A DNA stretch of 64,000 bases from Vreelandella stevensii S18214. GTDB taxonomy: Bacteria > Pseudomonadota > Gammaproteobacteria > Pseudomonadales > Halomonadaceae. Under the pieces are notes generated by a model. That model saw nothing but the letters and a program-made list of their open reading frames with translations. It did no database searches and was not told where the DNA came from. The translations under genes were made by a program, and so were the position numbers. Shown one piece after another: positions 17,860 through 28,017 of the stretch (position 1 is the stretch's first letter; every line of letters starts with the position of its first letter). The DNA lies in assembly GCF_000275725.1 (NCBI RefSeq), contig NZ_AJTS01000046.1, positions 1 through 64,000 of the forward strand, read 5' to 3'.

Positions 17860-20123
17860 GCCGCTATCGCGTGGCGGTGCGTACCCTGTGTGACTTCACC
17901 GCCCGCCAGGGCGACCTGGACCACCGCTTTACGCCCGCACCCAGCGCTCAGGAGGGCATCGAGGGGCACGCTCTGGTGGCCAAGCGGCGGGAAAAGATCC
18001 CCGGTTATCTCGCCGAACTGCCGCTCTCCGCTGAGTATCAGGGGCTGCGCGTATCTGGCCGCGCCGATGGTTTCGATGTGGCGGGCAACTGTGTCGAAGA
18101 GGTCAAGACCCATCGCGGTAGCCTGGCGCGCATGGCGGATAACCAAAGGGCGCTGCACTGGGCGCAGGTGAAAGTGTACGGCGCGCTGCTCTGTGCCGAG
18201 CGGGGCCTTGCACATATCACGCTGGCGCTGGTGTACCTGGAGATTGCCAGCGGTCAGGAAACCCGGCTGACCTGCGAGGCCTGCGCCGATGAGCTGGAAA
18301 CGTTTTTTGCCCACCAGTGCCAGCGCTTCCTGGCCTGGGCCGACCAGGAGGCGGCCCACCGCGAGCGCCGCGATGCATGGCTCGCCACGCTGAGCTTTCC
18401 CCATGCGGATTTCCGCCCCGGCCAGCGGGCACTGGCCGAGGATGTCTTCAAGGCGGCCAGCACCGGCCGCTGCCTGCTGGCCCAGGCGCCTACCGGTATC
18501 GGCAAGACCCTGGGCACGCTGTTTCCCATGCTCTCCGCGATGCCCCGCCAGCGGCTCGACCGCATCGCCTTTCTGACCATGAAAACCCCCGGCCGCCGCC
18601 TGGCGCTGGATGCCCTCACCAGCCTGCAGGCCCCCGCACAGCCGCTGCGGGTGCTGGAGCTGGTGGCGCGTGACAAGGCCTGCGAGTACCCCGGTACGGC
18701 GTGCCAGGGCGATGCCTGCCCGCTGGCAAAAGGCTTTTACGACCGCCTGCCCGCGGCCCGCCAGGCGGCGGTGGAACATGGCTGGCTAGACCGCGAGGCC
18801 CTGCGCAAGGTGGCGCTGGCGCATCAGGTGTGCCCTTACTACCTGGGCCAGGAGCTGGCCCGCTGGGCCGATGTGGCCGTGGGGGATGTCAATCACTGGT
18901 TCGATAGCCACGCGCTTTTGCACGGGCTGGCCCAGGCCAACGACTGGCGGGTGGGCCTGCTGGTGGATGAAGCCCACAACCTGGTCGAGCGTGCCCGTGG
19001 CATGTACAGCGCTGCGCTCTCCCAGCAGCGTCTGAGCTACCTGCGGCGTCACTCCCCACCGGCGCTGGCCAAGCCCTTGGCGCGCGTTGGCAGGCAGTGG
19101 CAGGCCCTCAACAAAGTGGTAGCAGACCAGGCGCCGGAGCGTCGTTATCACCTGCTGGATGCGCTACCCAGCAAATTGTTGGGTGCACTGCATACCTTGG
19201 CCGGGGCGATCACGGATTATCTGGTGGAGCATCCTGACGGGGCGAGCCAGGCGCTTCAGGAACTGCTGTTCGAGGCGCTGGCGTTCTGTCGCCTGGCAGA
19301 GCAGTTTGGCGATCATTCGCTGTGCGACCTGGACGTCGCGGGGAAGGGCAGTGCCGTCCTCGGCCTGCGTAACGTGATCCCGGCGGATTTTCTTGGCCCG
19401 CGCTTCAAGCGTGCCCACTGCGCGGTGCTGTTCTCCGCCACGCTGTCGCCCTTTCACTACTATCGTGACCTGCTGGGGCTGCCGGAGCACAGCGTGTGGC
19501 GCGAGGTGGCGTCTCCCTTCGTGGCGCAGCAGCTGGAAGTGCAGCTGCGCACGGATATCTCCACCCGTTACCATCACCGCGGGGCCTCGGTGGCGCCCAT
19601 CGTGGCTACCCTGGCGGCGCAGTACCAGCGCCACCCGGGCCATTACCTGGCGTTTTTCAGCAGCTTTGCCTACCTGGAACAGGTGCTGGCTGCGTTTGCC
19701 CAGGCCCACCCGGACATTCCCGTGTTTGCCCAGACGCGCAGCATGCAGGAGGCCGAGCGCGACGCTTTTCTGGCGCGTTTTACGCCTGGCGGCTGCGGCA
19801 TCGGTTTTGCAGTGCTGGGGGGCGCTTTCGCGGAGGGGATCGACCTGCCCGGCGAGCGGTTGATCGGTGCCTTTGTGGCCACGCTGGGCTTGCCGCCCTT
19901 CAACGACTTCAACGAAGCGCTGAAGGCTCGGCTACAGGCGCGCTTTGGGCGTGGAGACGACTATACCTACCGTGTGCCGGGCATGGTCAAGGTCGTACAG
20001 GCGGCGGGCCGGGTGATCCGTGGCCCCGAGGACCGTGGGGTTGTGGTATTAATGGATGACCGCTTTTCCCAGGCGCGTATACGGGCGCTGCTGCCACGCT
20101 GGTGGCAGTTGGATACCCCTTGA
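17856..20123 (+). CDS. XPD/DinG-like Fe-S helicase with N-terminal PD-(D/E)XK nuclease-like domain
   Basis: 755 residues. The ATG at 17856 overlaps the FAN1 stop (ATGA). The N-terminal 180 residues resemble a Cas4/PD-(D/E)XK fold: ADGFDVAG with Asp71, and EEVKTHRG with Glu82 and Lys84. The superfamily 2 helicase follows: Walker A QAPTGIGKT near 210, four Cys at 276, 283, 288 and 326 that could ligate a 4Fe-4S cluster, DEAH in LLVDEAHNL, motif V/VI region QAAGRVIRGPEDRG. It is predicted to unwind DNA 5' to 3', like XPD and DinG. Coupling to FAN1 suggests cross-link or flap processing. Whether the nuclease-like domain cuts DNA is unknown. Confidence 0.9.
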   Translation: MSRYRVAVRTLCDFTARQGDLDHRFTPAPSAQEGIEGHALVAKRREKIPGYLAELPLSAEYQGLRVSGRADGFDVAGNCVEEVKTHRGSLARMADNQRALHWAQVKVYGALLCAERGLAHITLALVYLEIASGQETRLTCEACADELETFFAHQCQRFLAWADQEAAHRERRDAWLATLSFPHADFRPGQRALAEDVFKAASTGRCLLAQAPTGIGKTLGTLFPMLSAMPRQRLDRIAFLTMKTPGRRLALDALTSLQAPAQPLRVLELVARDKACEYPGTACQGDACPLAKGFYDRLPAARQAAVEHGWLDREALRKVALAHQVCPYYLGQELARWADVAVGDVNHWFDSHALLHGLAQANDWRVGLLVDEAHNLVERARGMYSAALSQQRLSYLRRHSPPALAKPLARVGRQWQALNKVVADQAPERRYHLLDALPSKLLGALHTLAGAITDYLVEHPDGASQALQELLFEALAFCRLAEQFGDHSLCDLDVAGKGSAVLGLRNVIPADFLGPRFKRAHCAVLFSATLSPFHYYRDLLGLPEHSVWREVASPFVAQQLEVQLRTDISTRYHHRGASVAPIVATLAAQYQRHPGHYLAFFSSFAYLEQVLAAFAQAHPDIPVFAQTRSMQEAERDAFLARFTPGGCGIGFAVLGGAFAEGIDLPGERLIGAFVATLGLPPFNDFNEALKARLQARFGRGDDYTYRVPGMVKVVQAAGRVIRGPEDRGVVVLMDDRFSQARIRALLPRWWQLDTP

Positions 20124-20171
20124 CGCTGAGTCACGTCCCCTAACCCATAACCACAAGGACCGCATTGCACC

Positions 20172-20510
20172 ATGGCCGATCTACTCTGGTACCAGTACGT
20201 ACTCATTGGGCTGATCTTTGCCTGGAGTGGCTTCGTGCGCACCAGTTTGGGCTTTGGCGGCGCCGTGCTGGCGCTGCCGTTCTTGCTGCTGGTCAGCAAC
20301 GAGCCGCTGGTCTTTCTGCCCATCATTGCCATTCATCTGCTGATCTTCTCCAGCTGGATTGCCTGGAACGGGCACCGGCAGGTGCGGCAGGCGGGCCATG
20401 GGGCCGCGGTGCAAAGCAATATCGATTGGGGGTATCTGGTCAAGGCGCTGAAGATCATGATCATCCCCAAGCTGGTCAGTGTGGTGGGCTTGCTGAGCAT
20501 GCCAGGCTGA
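20172..20510 (+). pseudogene. TauE/SafE-family exporter, truncated to 112 residues
   Basis: The N terminus is a good TauE/SafE match: GLIFAWSGFVRTSLGFGGAVLALPFLLLV (first helix pair with the GFGG motif), a further helix, then IMIIPKLVSVVGLLSMPG directly followed by TGA. The family is normally about 250 residues with two repeats of four helices; the second half is absent and no trace of it is found in other frames before the next gene starts 28 bases later. It is thus a truncated remnant, probably by deletion. A functional half-size protein is less likely but cannot be excluded. Confidence 0.68.
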
Positions 20511-20538
20511 ATAACCTTTCAAGAGGAGCGGTGGTCGC

Positions 20539-22266
20539 ATGAGATTCATCGACGCGCTGGCCAACCTGCAACGCGCAGGCCAGCTGCACAGGTCCCTTCG
20601 GCGAGCGACCCACGGCATCGTGTGGCTCGTGCTGCCGCTGGCGCTGCCTGCCATGGCCAGCTGCCCGGCAGCGTCCACCACGGACCTGGCGCACATCAAA
20701 GGCATTGGCGAGCAGTCTGCCCTCGCCGAAGGCCAGCGTGTGACCATCGATGGCGTCGTGACCGGGGAGTTTCTGGGGCGCGAGCACCTCAGCGGGTTCT
20801 ACCTGCAGCAAACCACCGAGCAGGGCCCGGTAGGCATATTCGTGTATGCACCGGAGCTGGCCGAGCACAAGGCCACGCAGGTAGTGGCGGGCCAGCATCT
20901 GCAGCTACAGGCGCGTACAGGAAGCTTTCGCGGCAACCCCCAGCTGCAGCGCGTCTCTCAGCTGGTGACCTGTGACAGCGCAGGCGAGCTGCCCGAGCCC
21001 ATTGCGTTATCCTGGCCCCAGGACGCGGCCTCGCTGGACGCCATGGAAGCGCTATTAGTCACTTTCCCTGAGCCGCTGACGGTCACCGATAACCATGATC
21101 TGGGCCGTTACGGCACGCTGGGGCTGGCCAGCGAGCGACGCTTTCGGCCGACCCATAGTGCCGCTCAGGCAGCTCCTTCGCCTGCGCCACTGCTGCTGGA
21201 CGATGGCAGCTACCGCACGAACCCCGACCCCGTGCCCTATCTGAACGAGCAGGGGACGCGCCGCGTAGGCAGCACCCTCGACGGGCTGACCGGAGTGCTC
21301 ACCCACGCCTTTGGCGACTACCGTCTGCACCCCACGCAAGCGGTCACGTTCACCGACAGCAACCCCCGCCCCGGCCCGCTGGAAGCACCGGGTGATGCCC
21401 TGCGGGTGGCTACCTTCAACGTCGAGAACTACTTCATCACCCTGGGGGAGCGTGGCGCCGCCAATGCGCCCGCGCTGGAGCGCCAGCGCGGCAAGCTGGC
21501 AGCGGCCATCGCGGGGCTGGAGGCGGATATTCTGGCGCTGATCGAAATAGAGAACCGCCCCGACGCGCTGACCGATCTGGTCGAGCTGTTGCACCAGCGC
21601 ACGGGGATTCGCTACCAGCCGGTGGGCGAGCCCGAGCGCCATGGAACGGACGCCATTCGGGTGGCGTTGCTCTATCGGCCGGACCGAGTGGAGGCCCTGG
21701 GAGCCCTGCATATCGACCGTGACGATGCCCACGACCGACCGCCGCTGGCCGGCTTCTTCCGCAGTGTGCGAGGAGGGCCAGAGGTAGGGGTGGTGACCGC
21801 GCACTTCAAGGCCAAATCCGGTTGCCCCGCGCAGGGGGATATCGACCGTGGCCAAGGCTGCTGGAACGAGCGGCGTGTTGCTCAGGCGCAGGCCACCCAG
21901 CGTTTTCTGGACACCTTGCGCGAGGAAGCGGGCCATGAGCGTTTGCTGCTACTGGGGGACCTCAATGCCTACGGTGCCGAAGATCCGATCCGCACTTTGG
22001 TACATGCAGGCATGACCGACCTGATCGCGCGTCATCTCCCCGCCGAGCGCCGTTACACCTACGTGTTTCGCGGTGAGTCCGGGTATCTCGACCACGCCCT
22101 GGCCAGCGCTGAACTGGCCGAGGCCGTGCAGCAGGTGCATACCTGGCCCATCAACGCCGACGAGCCGCGTTTTTTGAGCTACGACCAACAGCCGGACGAC
22201 ACCCCGCCCAGCCCGTTTCGCTCGTCAGACCACGACCCCATCGCGGTGGACCTGGTATGGCCATGA
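20539..22266 (+). CDS. ExeM/NucH-family extracellular endonuclease
   Basis: 575 residues. A long basic N-terminal region and hydrophobic stretch (HGIVWLVLPLALPAMASC, about 25-42) act as export signal. An OB-fold-like domain follows (about 55-150: GQRVTIDGVVTGEFLGREHLSGFYLQQ is the start). The C-terminal endonuclease/exonuclease/phosphatase domain holds ATFNVENYF, the metal Glu in ALIEIEN, HFKAKSGCPAQGD, LLGDLNAY and the terminal SSDHDPI. Such enzymes degrade extracellular DNA for nutrient, including phosphorus, or biofilm turnover. It begins directly after the truncated TauE gene, with AAGAGGAG upstream of the ATG, and ends before the tRNA terminator. Confidence 0.9.
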   Translation: MRFIDALANLQRAGQLHRSLRRATHGIVWLVLPLALPAMASCPAASTTDLAHIKGIGEQSALAEGQRVTIDGVVTGEFLGREHLSGFYLQQTTEQGPVGIFVYAPELAEHKATQVVAGQHLQLQARTGSFRGNPQLQRVSQLVTCDSAGELPEPIALSWPQDAASLDAMEALLVTFPEPLTVTDNHDLGRYGTLGLASERRFRPTHSAAQAAPSPAPLLLDDGSYRTNPDPVPYLNEQGTRRVGSTLDGLTGVLTHAFGDYRLHPTQAVTFTDSNPRPGPLEAPGDALRVATFNVENYFITLGERGAANAPALERQRGKLAAAIAGLEADILALIEIENRPDALTDLVELLHQRTGIRYQPVGEPERHGTDAIRVALLYRPDRVEALGALHIDRDDAHDRPPLAGFFRSVRGGPEVGVVTAHFKAKSGCPAQGDIDRGQGCWNERRVAQAQATQRFLDTLREEAGHERLLLLGDLNAYGAEDPIRTLVHAGMTDLIARHLPAERRYTYVFRGESGYLDHALASAELAEAVQQVHTWPINADEPRFLSYDQQPDDTPPSPFRSSDHDPIAVDLVWP

Positions 22267-22300
22267 AACGTGGCGGGCGCTGATGAGGGGCGCAAAAACA

Positions 22301-22338
22301 AAAACGGCCACTTGCTATAAAAGCTAAGTGGCCGTTTT
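22301..22338. terminator. Bidirectional rho-independent terminator
   Basis: A perfect 13-bp stem (22301-22313 with 22326-22338), 12-base loop, A-rich on one side and T-rich on the other. It serves the nuclease gene on the plus strand and the tRNA gene on the minus strand. Confidence 0.92.
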
Positions 22339-22349
22339 CGTTGAATTCT

Positions 22350-22426
22350 TGGTCGGAATAGCAGGATTCGAACCTACGACCTCTGCCTCCCGAAGGCAGC
22401 GCTCTACCAAGCTGAGCTATATTCCG
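22350..22426 (-). tRNA. tRNA-Pro (anticodon CGG)
   Basis: A 77-nt cloverleaf on the minus strand. The 7-bp acceptor stem is CGGAATA with TATTCCG, then discriminator A and an encoded CCA. The D-arm has AGCTCAGCTTGGTAGAGC, the anticodon loop TTCGGGA gives anticodon CGG in a 5-bp stem, and the T-arm contains GGTTCGAATCC. It reads the CCG proline codon, which should be frequent in this GC-rich genome. Confidence 0.96.
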
Positions 22427-22459
22427 AGGGTTGCCAAGGCGTGCTTAACAACGGGACGC

Positions 22460-22488
22460 ATCATACGTAGTTCAGGGGCTTTTTTCAA
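22460..22488 (-). promoter_or_regulatory. Sigma-70 promoter of tRNA-Pro
   Basis: Minus strand TTGAAA (22483-22488) and TATGAT (22460-22465), separated by exactly 17 bases. The bases just after the -10 box are GC-rich (GCGTCC), like the discriminator of stringently controlled stable-RNA promoters. The predicted start lies about 27 bases before the tRNA 5' end. It overlaps an inverted repeat (22475-22481 with 22487-22493). Confidence 0.75.
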
Positions 22489-22515
22489 GCCCCTTTTGCG
22501 CTTGCCGGGTGCCGA

Positions 22516-23520
22516 TCAGGCCTGACGCTCCACTGCGAGGCGGGCCAGCTGGGCCATGCTGTCGCGGAAGGGGCTCTCGGGCAGCGCGTTCAGCTCGGCC
22601 AGGGCCTTGTCGGCCATCTCGACGGCGCGGTCGCGGGTGTAGGTGAGAGCGCCGGTGGCGTGAATGATCTCCAGCACTTCGTCCAGTTGCTCCAGGCCGC
22701 CTTTGCGAATCACCTGGCGGATCAGCTTGGCTTGTTCGGGGGTGCCGTGCTCCATGGCGTGGATCAGCGGCAGGGTCGGTTTGCCCTCGGCCAGATCGTC
22801 GCCGACGTTCTTGCCCATGGCGTCGGCGTCGCCCTGGTAGTCCAGCAGGTCGTCGATGAGCTGGAAGGCCAGGCCGAGATAGCGGCCGTAGTACTGCAGC
22901 GCGCGCTCCTGCTCCGGGGTGGCATCGGCCAGCACCGCGCCGCTGTGGGAAGCGGCTTCGAACAGCATGGCGGTTTTGCCCTGAATGGTCTCGAAGTAGT
23001 CGGCTTCCGAGATGCTCGGGTTGCCGATGTTGGTCAACTGGAGGACTTCGCCTTCTGCGATGACACAGGTCGCGCCGGAGAGGATCGCCATGATGCGCAT
23101 GGAGCCGACATCGACCATCATCTGGAACGAGCGGGAGTAGAGGAAATCGCCTACCAGCACCGAGGGCGCATTGCCCCAGGCGTCGTTGGCGGTTTTCTTG
23201 CCACGGCGCATGTGCGACTCGTCCACCACGTCGTCATGCAGCAGGGTCGAGGTGTGCATGAACTCGATCAGCGTGGCGAGGGTGATGTGCTTGTCGCCCT
23301 CGTAGCCCAGCGAGCGCGCTGCCAGCAGTACCAGCAGCGGGCGCAGGCGTTTGCCGCCGCTTTCGATGATGTACTGGCCGATGGTTTCCACCAGCGGCAC
23401 GCGAGAATTCAACTGCGTCACAATGGTGCGGTTGACGGCCTCAAAATCGTCGGCCACCACGGCGTGCAGCGGTGAAGGCGAAGGGCTGGCAGGCGGGGTT
23501 GAGGAGACGTTGGCTGTCAT
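22516..23520 (-). CDS. ispB: Octaprenyl diphosphate synthase
   Basis: 334 residues, all-helical trans-polyprenyl diphosphate synthase. The two Asp-rich motifs are present: LLHDDVVDESHMRRGK (first DDxxD) and QLIDDLLDYQGD (second), plus GKRLRPLLVLLAA near residue 55. It condenses farnesyl-PP with isopentenyl-PP to make the ubiquinone side chain. It is divergent from rplU-rpmA, the standard arrangement in many gammaproteobacteria, which supports IspB over IspA. The first 25 residues are Ser/Pro-rich and may be a variable extension. Confidence 0.93.
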   Translation of the reverse strand: MTANVSSTPPASPSPSPLHAVVADDFEAVNRTIVTQLNSRVPLVETIGQYIIESGGKRLRPLLVLLAARSLGYEGDKHITLATLIEFMHTSTLLHDDVVDESHMRRGKKTANDAWGNAPSVLVGDFLYSRSFQMMVDVGSMRIMAILSGATCVIAEGEVLQLTNIGNPSISEADYFETIQGKTAMLFEAASHSGAVLADATPEQERALQYYGRYLGLAFQLIDDLLDYQGDADAMGKNVGDDLAEGKPTLPLIHAMEHGTPEQAKLIRQVIRKGGLEQLDEVLEIIHATGALTYTRDRAVEMADKALAELNALPESPFRDSMAQLARLAVERQA

Positions 23521-23638
23521 GGGTTCCGTTCATCGCGGCAGGTAAGAGAGTGGGGGTCATGCTATGGGGCTGCCTGTGAGGCGTCAAGGCATAGCGGCGC
23601 CGGGCGGGCGGCGGGGTGATTGACAAGCCCCGGTGGCC

Positions 23639-23667
23639 TTGTGGTAAAGCGCGATAGTCGTTATAAT
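23639..23667 (+). promoter_or_regulatory. Probable sigma-70 promoter of rplU-rpmA
   Basis: TTGTGG (23639-23644), 17-base spacer, consensus TATAAT (23662-23667). Transcription would begin about 23674, giving a leader of roughly 130 bases before rplU that contains a 7-bp hairpin (23760-23766 with 23770-23776, loop TGG). Confidence 0.7.
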
Positions 23668-23805
23668 CCGCGACCCACTCATCATGCTCCCTGTCAGATG
23701 GCTGCCAAAAGAGGCGCCACTCGCAGCAGGTCGATAAGAGCGGAAGGCGATGAGCGTTGGTTACGCTGGGCGTAACTGGCATTAACGACAAGTCCGGAGA
23801 GCGAC

Positions 23806-24117
23806 ATGTACGCAGTTATCAAAAGCGGTGGCAAACAGTACCGCGTTCAAGAAGGTCAGACCCTCAAGCTCGAAAAAATCGAAGTCGCGACCGGCGAAAC
23901 GATTGAATTCGATGAAGTGCTGCTGGTTGCAGACGGCGACGACGTGAACATTGGCGCACCTTTCATCAGCGGTGCCAAGGTTTCCGCCGAAATCGTTTCC
24001 CACGGCCGTGGCGACAAAGTCACCATCATCAAGTTCCGCCGCCGGAAGCACCACATGAAGCGTCAGGGCCACCGCCAGTGGTTCACTGAAGTCAAAATTA
24101 CCGGAATTTCTGCGTAA
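23806..24117 (+). CDS. rplU: 50S ribosomal protein L21
   Basis: 103 residues, full length. Begins [20 protein letters not shown] and carries the C-terminal signature [22 protein letters not shown]. It binds 23S rRNA in the large subunit. First gene of the rplU-rpmA operon, with a 130-base leader that holds a small hairpin. Confidence 0.98.
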   Translation: MYAVIKSGGKQYRVQEGQTLKLEKIEVATGETIEFDEVLLVADGDDVNIGAPFISGAKVSAEIVSHGRGDKVTIIKFRRRKHHMKRQGHRQWFTEVKITGISA

Positions 24118-24147
24118 GCAGTCACTTCCCTTTAGGAGGATTTTGCA

Positions 24148-24405
24148 ATGGCACATAAAAAGGCAGCCGGCTCCACGCGTAACGGTCGCGATTCCGAATC
24201 CAAACGCCTGGGTGTGAAACTGTACGGTGGCCAAGCGGCAACCGCCGGTAACATCATCGTGCGTCAGCGCGGCACGCGCTTCCACGCCGGTACTGGCGTT
24301 GGCCTGGGCCGTGACCACACGCTGTTCGCTCTGAACGACGGTGTCGTCAAGTTCGAGACCAAAGGTCCGAAAAACCGTAAATTCGTCAGCATCGTTTCTG
24401 CCTAA
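24148..24405 (+). CDS. rpmA: 50S ribosomal protein L27
   Basis: 85 residues, full length. Begins [20 protein letters not shown], includes [13 protein letters not shown] and [13 protein letters not shown]27 sits near the peptidyl-transferase centre and stabilises tRNA ends. It is preceded by a strong Shine-Dalgarno AGGAGG and followed by a rho-independent terminator, so obgE is at least partly separated from it. Confidence 0.98.
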   Translation: MAHKKAAGSTRNGRDSESKRLGVKLYGGQAATAGNIIVRQRGTRFHAGTGVGLGRDHTLFALNDGVVKFETKGPKNRKFVSIVSA

Positions 24406-24440
24406 GCAACCTGGGTTGCGCAGTGCGAAGATGACGAAAG

Positions 24441-24468
24441 AAAAGCCCCGCCATGGCGGGGCTTTTTT
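24441..24468 (+). terminator. Rho-independent terminator after rpmA
   Basis: A perfectly palindromic GC-rich hairpin (AAAAGCCCCGCC paired with its complement, 24441-24466) followed by a T-run, 36 bases after the rpmA stop. Confidence 0.93.
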
Positions 24469-24508
24469 GTCTTTTCAAGCCCTTTTGCCCGTACCGGGAA
24501 CAGGGTGA

Positions 24509-25735
<1,227 letters not shown>

Positions 25736-25795
25736 ACGGCAGGCGTGCCGACCAGGATGAATCGCGTGAGCGCAATGGCGTGGGAGAGTCGCGAC

Positions 25796-26935
25796 GTGGA
25801 ACACAACGAGCAGTTGCCGGGCCGTGAGGCGCTGAGTAGCGCCCGCCGGATAGTGGTCAAGATTGGCAGCGCGCTGCTCACCAACGATGGTCGCGGGCTG
25901 GATGAAGCGGCCATTGGCGGCTGGGTGGATCAAATTGCGGCCCTGCACCAGCAGGGTATCGAAGTGGTGCTGGTCTCTTCGGGAGCCGTGGCGGCAGGCA
26001 TGGTACGCCTGGGGTGGCAGGCACGTCCCAGCGCCGTGCATGAGCTGCAGGCGGCGGCGGCCGTGGGGCAGAACGGGCTCACCCAGTGCTACGAGCAGCA
26101 CTTTGCTCGCCACGGCATGCTCACCGCGCAAATTCTCCTCACCCACGACGACCTCTCCAACCGCAAGCGCTACCTGAACGCGCTGTCGGCGCTGCGCACC
26201 CTGGTCGAGATGCGTGTGGTGCCAGTGATCAACGAAAACGATACCGTCGTCACCGACGAGATCCGCTTTGGCGATAACGACACCCTGGGTGCGCTGGTGG
26301 CCAACCTGCTCGAAGCCGATGCACTGCTGCTGCTCACCGATCAGGAGGGCCTGTTCGATGCCGACCCGCGCCATCATCCTGACGCGCAACTGATTGCCGA
26401 AGGCCGTGCCGATGACCCACGGCTGGCCGCCGTGGCAGGCAGCGGCGGTGCGCTGGGCCGAGGGGGCATGAGCACCAAGGTGCGTGCCGCGCAGCTGGCG
26501 GCGCGTTCCGGCGCGGTAACGGTGATCGCCAGCGGCCGTCAGCCCGAGGTGATCACCCGTATCGTGCAGGGCGAACCGCTGGGCACGCTGCTGCGCCCGG
26601 ACCAGGCGCCCATGGCGGCCCGCAAGCGCTGGCTGGCAGGGCAGCTACAGGTACGCGGTACGCTGGTGCTGGATGCCGGTGCGGTCAACGTGCTGCGCGG
26701 CAAAGGCTCCAGCCTGCTGGCCGTGGGCGTGCGGGACGTACAGGGCAGCTTCAGACGCGGCGACATGGTGCTGTGTGTGGACGAACAGGGCGCACGGGTC
26801 GCCAAGGGGCTGGTCAACTACGGTGCCGATGAGGCACGCCAGCTGGCGGGCCAGCCCAGCCACCAGATCGAGGCCATCCTTGGCTATGTGGAGGCCCACG
26901 AGCTGATTCATCGCGATAATCTGGTGGTGGTGTAA
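25796..26935 (+). CDS. proB: Glutamate 5-kinase
   Basis: The first enzyme of proline synthesis: phosphorylates glutamate to gamma-glutamyl phosphate in the cytoplasm. The amino-acid kinase domain includes [30 protein letters not shown], and [25 protein letters not shown]; the C-terminal PUA domain starts near RWLAGQL and includes [16 protein letters not shown]. The start was placed at GTG 25796 (GGGAGAG upstream, 379 residues); an open frame to 25745 adds 17 residues without homology that I recognise. Proline is a minor compatible solute in halophiles. The 3' end overlaps the convergent DUF1853 gene by 28 bp. Confidence 0.93.
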   Translation: MEHNEQLPGREALSSARRIVVKIGSALLTNDGRGLDEAAIGGWVDQIAALHQQGIEVVLVSSGAVAAGMVRLGWQARPSAVHELQAAAAVGQNGLTQCYEQHFARHGMLTAQILLTHDDLSNRKRYLNALSALRTLVEMRVVPVINENDTVVTDEIRFGDNDTLGALVANLLEADALLLLTDQEGLFDADPRHHPDAQLIAEGRADDPRLAAVAGSGGALGRGGMSTKVRAAQLAARSGAVTVIASGRQPEVITRIVQGEPLGTLLRPDQAPMAARKRWLAGQLQVRGTLVLDAGAVNVLRGKGSSLLAVGVRDVQGSFRRGDMVLCVDEQGARVAKGLVNYGADEARQLAGQPSHQIEAILGYVEAHELIHRDNLVVV

Positions 26936-27915
26936 GGCGGCAGCGGTATTTGCTGTGGCCAGCCGTCCGGCACGATCATCACCCGCAACGGGGGGTGAGC
27001 CGGGTGGCTGAGCATCACCTGCTGAGGCCCGTAGCGGTCGACCAGCGGCATCACGCTGGCCGTTTGTAGCGCCAGCTCATCGAAGGATTCCGGCAGCGGC
27101 GGCGCTAACCAGTGGGGCTTTTCCAGCCAGGCCATGCTGGGTGCGTCGGCGTAGCTCTCTGCCAGTGCTGGCCAATCCTTCCTGTAGCACCACAGCCCGC
27201 GCCGGTGGTCAGGCGTTGCCCCGTCCGGCGGTGGCAGCGTTGCGTGCCACGGGTAGAACAAGACGCCGGGCATGGCCACTCGGGGCTGCAAGGCGGGCAG
27301 GGTTTCGCCGCTGTCGCGGGGGGCGAGCCAGTGGCGCAGCAAGTGTCGCGCAGGTGGCGTACACGACAGCGGCAGCTGATGCTGGCGCAAGTGCTGGCAC
27401 TTCAGCGCCAGACTATCCAACCCTCCGGGGCCAATCCAACGGCTCTGGCTAGTTTGCTCTCCAGGCCCTTCGGGCAACCCCAGATAAAACTTGATGGCCA
27501 CCTCCAGGTGCATGGGCGCCGGGTTCTGCCGAGTACGGTAGAGAATATCCAGCTCGCCCAGCGTCAGGCGGCGCTGGGTAATGCGTACGTTGTGGCCCAG
27601 CAGGCGAGTGTTGGGCGCGCTGTCCAGCAGCAGATGCCACAGCCGTTCATGGTAATGCCCCATGCGCTGAGGCGGTAAACGCCTTGTCCTTCCAGCCGCT
27701 TGTGGAGACTCATCCTGCCGAAAATGGTCCGCATGGCGGGCCAGCCAGGCGTGACGCTGTGCGGCGCTGGCCAGGCCCAGCTCGGCGGGGGGGGGGCGGC
27801 CAGCCAGATGCTCGGCCAGCGTCACCAGGTCCGGGGTTGCCAGCAGCCACAGCATGTCGCGCAGCAGCCGCTGCGGCGAGTGGGGCCAGACGCCTTCCAG
27901 GCAGCCGTCGCTCAT
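26908..27915 (-). CDS. DUF1853 family protein
   Basis: 335 residues, cytoplasmic, no signal peptide. The conserved core [29 protein letters not shown] followed by [10 protein letters not shown] and [11 protein letters not shown] identifies DUF1853. The E-L-D and E-V-A-x-K spacing resembles a PD-(D/E)XK nuclease-like core, as suggested for this family; no function is established. The start at 27915 has no clear Shine-Dalgarno but lies four bases after the stop of a 28-codon reading frame, so translation may be coupled to it. The end overlaps proB by 28 bp in convergent orientation. Confidence 0.85.
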   Translation of the reverse strand: MSDGCLEGVWPHSPQRLLRDMLWLLATPDLVTLAEHLAGRPPPAELGLASAAQRHAWLARHADHFRQDESPQAAGRTRRLPPQRMGHYHERLWHLLLDSAPNTRLLGHNVRITQRRLTLGELDILYRTRQNPAPMHLEVAIKFYLGLPEGPGEQTSQSRWIGPGGLDSLALKCQHLRQHQLPLSCTPPARHLLRHWLAPRDSGETLPALQPRVAMPGVLFYPWHATLPPPDGATPDHRRGLWCYRKDWPALAESYADAPSMAWLEKPHWLAPPLPESFDELALQTASVMPLVDRYGPQQVMLSHPAHPPLRVMIVPDGWPQQIPLPPYTTTRLSR

Positions 27916-27919
27916 GCCA

Positions 27920-28006
27920 TCAACGTAGCCAGAAGGCCAGCAGCGTCAGGGCAATCAACACGACCAGCGTGGCAGTGCCCAGGTGGCGGGCGTAGTGGTG
28001 CAGCAT
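27920..28006 (-). CDS. Small single-span membrane peptide (28 residues)
   Basis: A short reading frame: MLHHYARHLGTATLVVLIAL continuing into TLLAFWLR and TGA. It has GAGAGG nine bases before the ATG, a His/Arg-containing N terminus, one hydrophobic span of about 17 residues and a C-terminal Arg. It fits exactly in the gap between the ferric-reductase-like gene (11 bases upstream) and the DUF1853 gene (4 bases downstream). Whether it is a functional small protein or a leader that couples translation of the next gene cannot be decided from one genome. Confidence 0.5.
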   Translation of the reverse strand: MLHHYARHLGTATLVVLIALTLLAFWLR

Positions 28007-28017
28007 GCGAACCTCTC

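Noticed and set aside
22475-22493. Hairpin after ispB as its terminator
   Set aside because: On the ispB strand no T-run follows it; the sequence is better explained as part of the tRNA-Pro promoter.
23620-23625. TTGACA as the -35 box of the rplU promoter
   Set aside because: It lies 36 bases before the TATAAT; TTGTGG at 23639 has the correct 17-base spacing.
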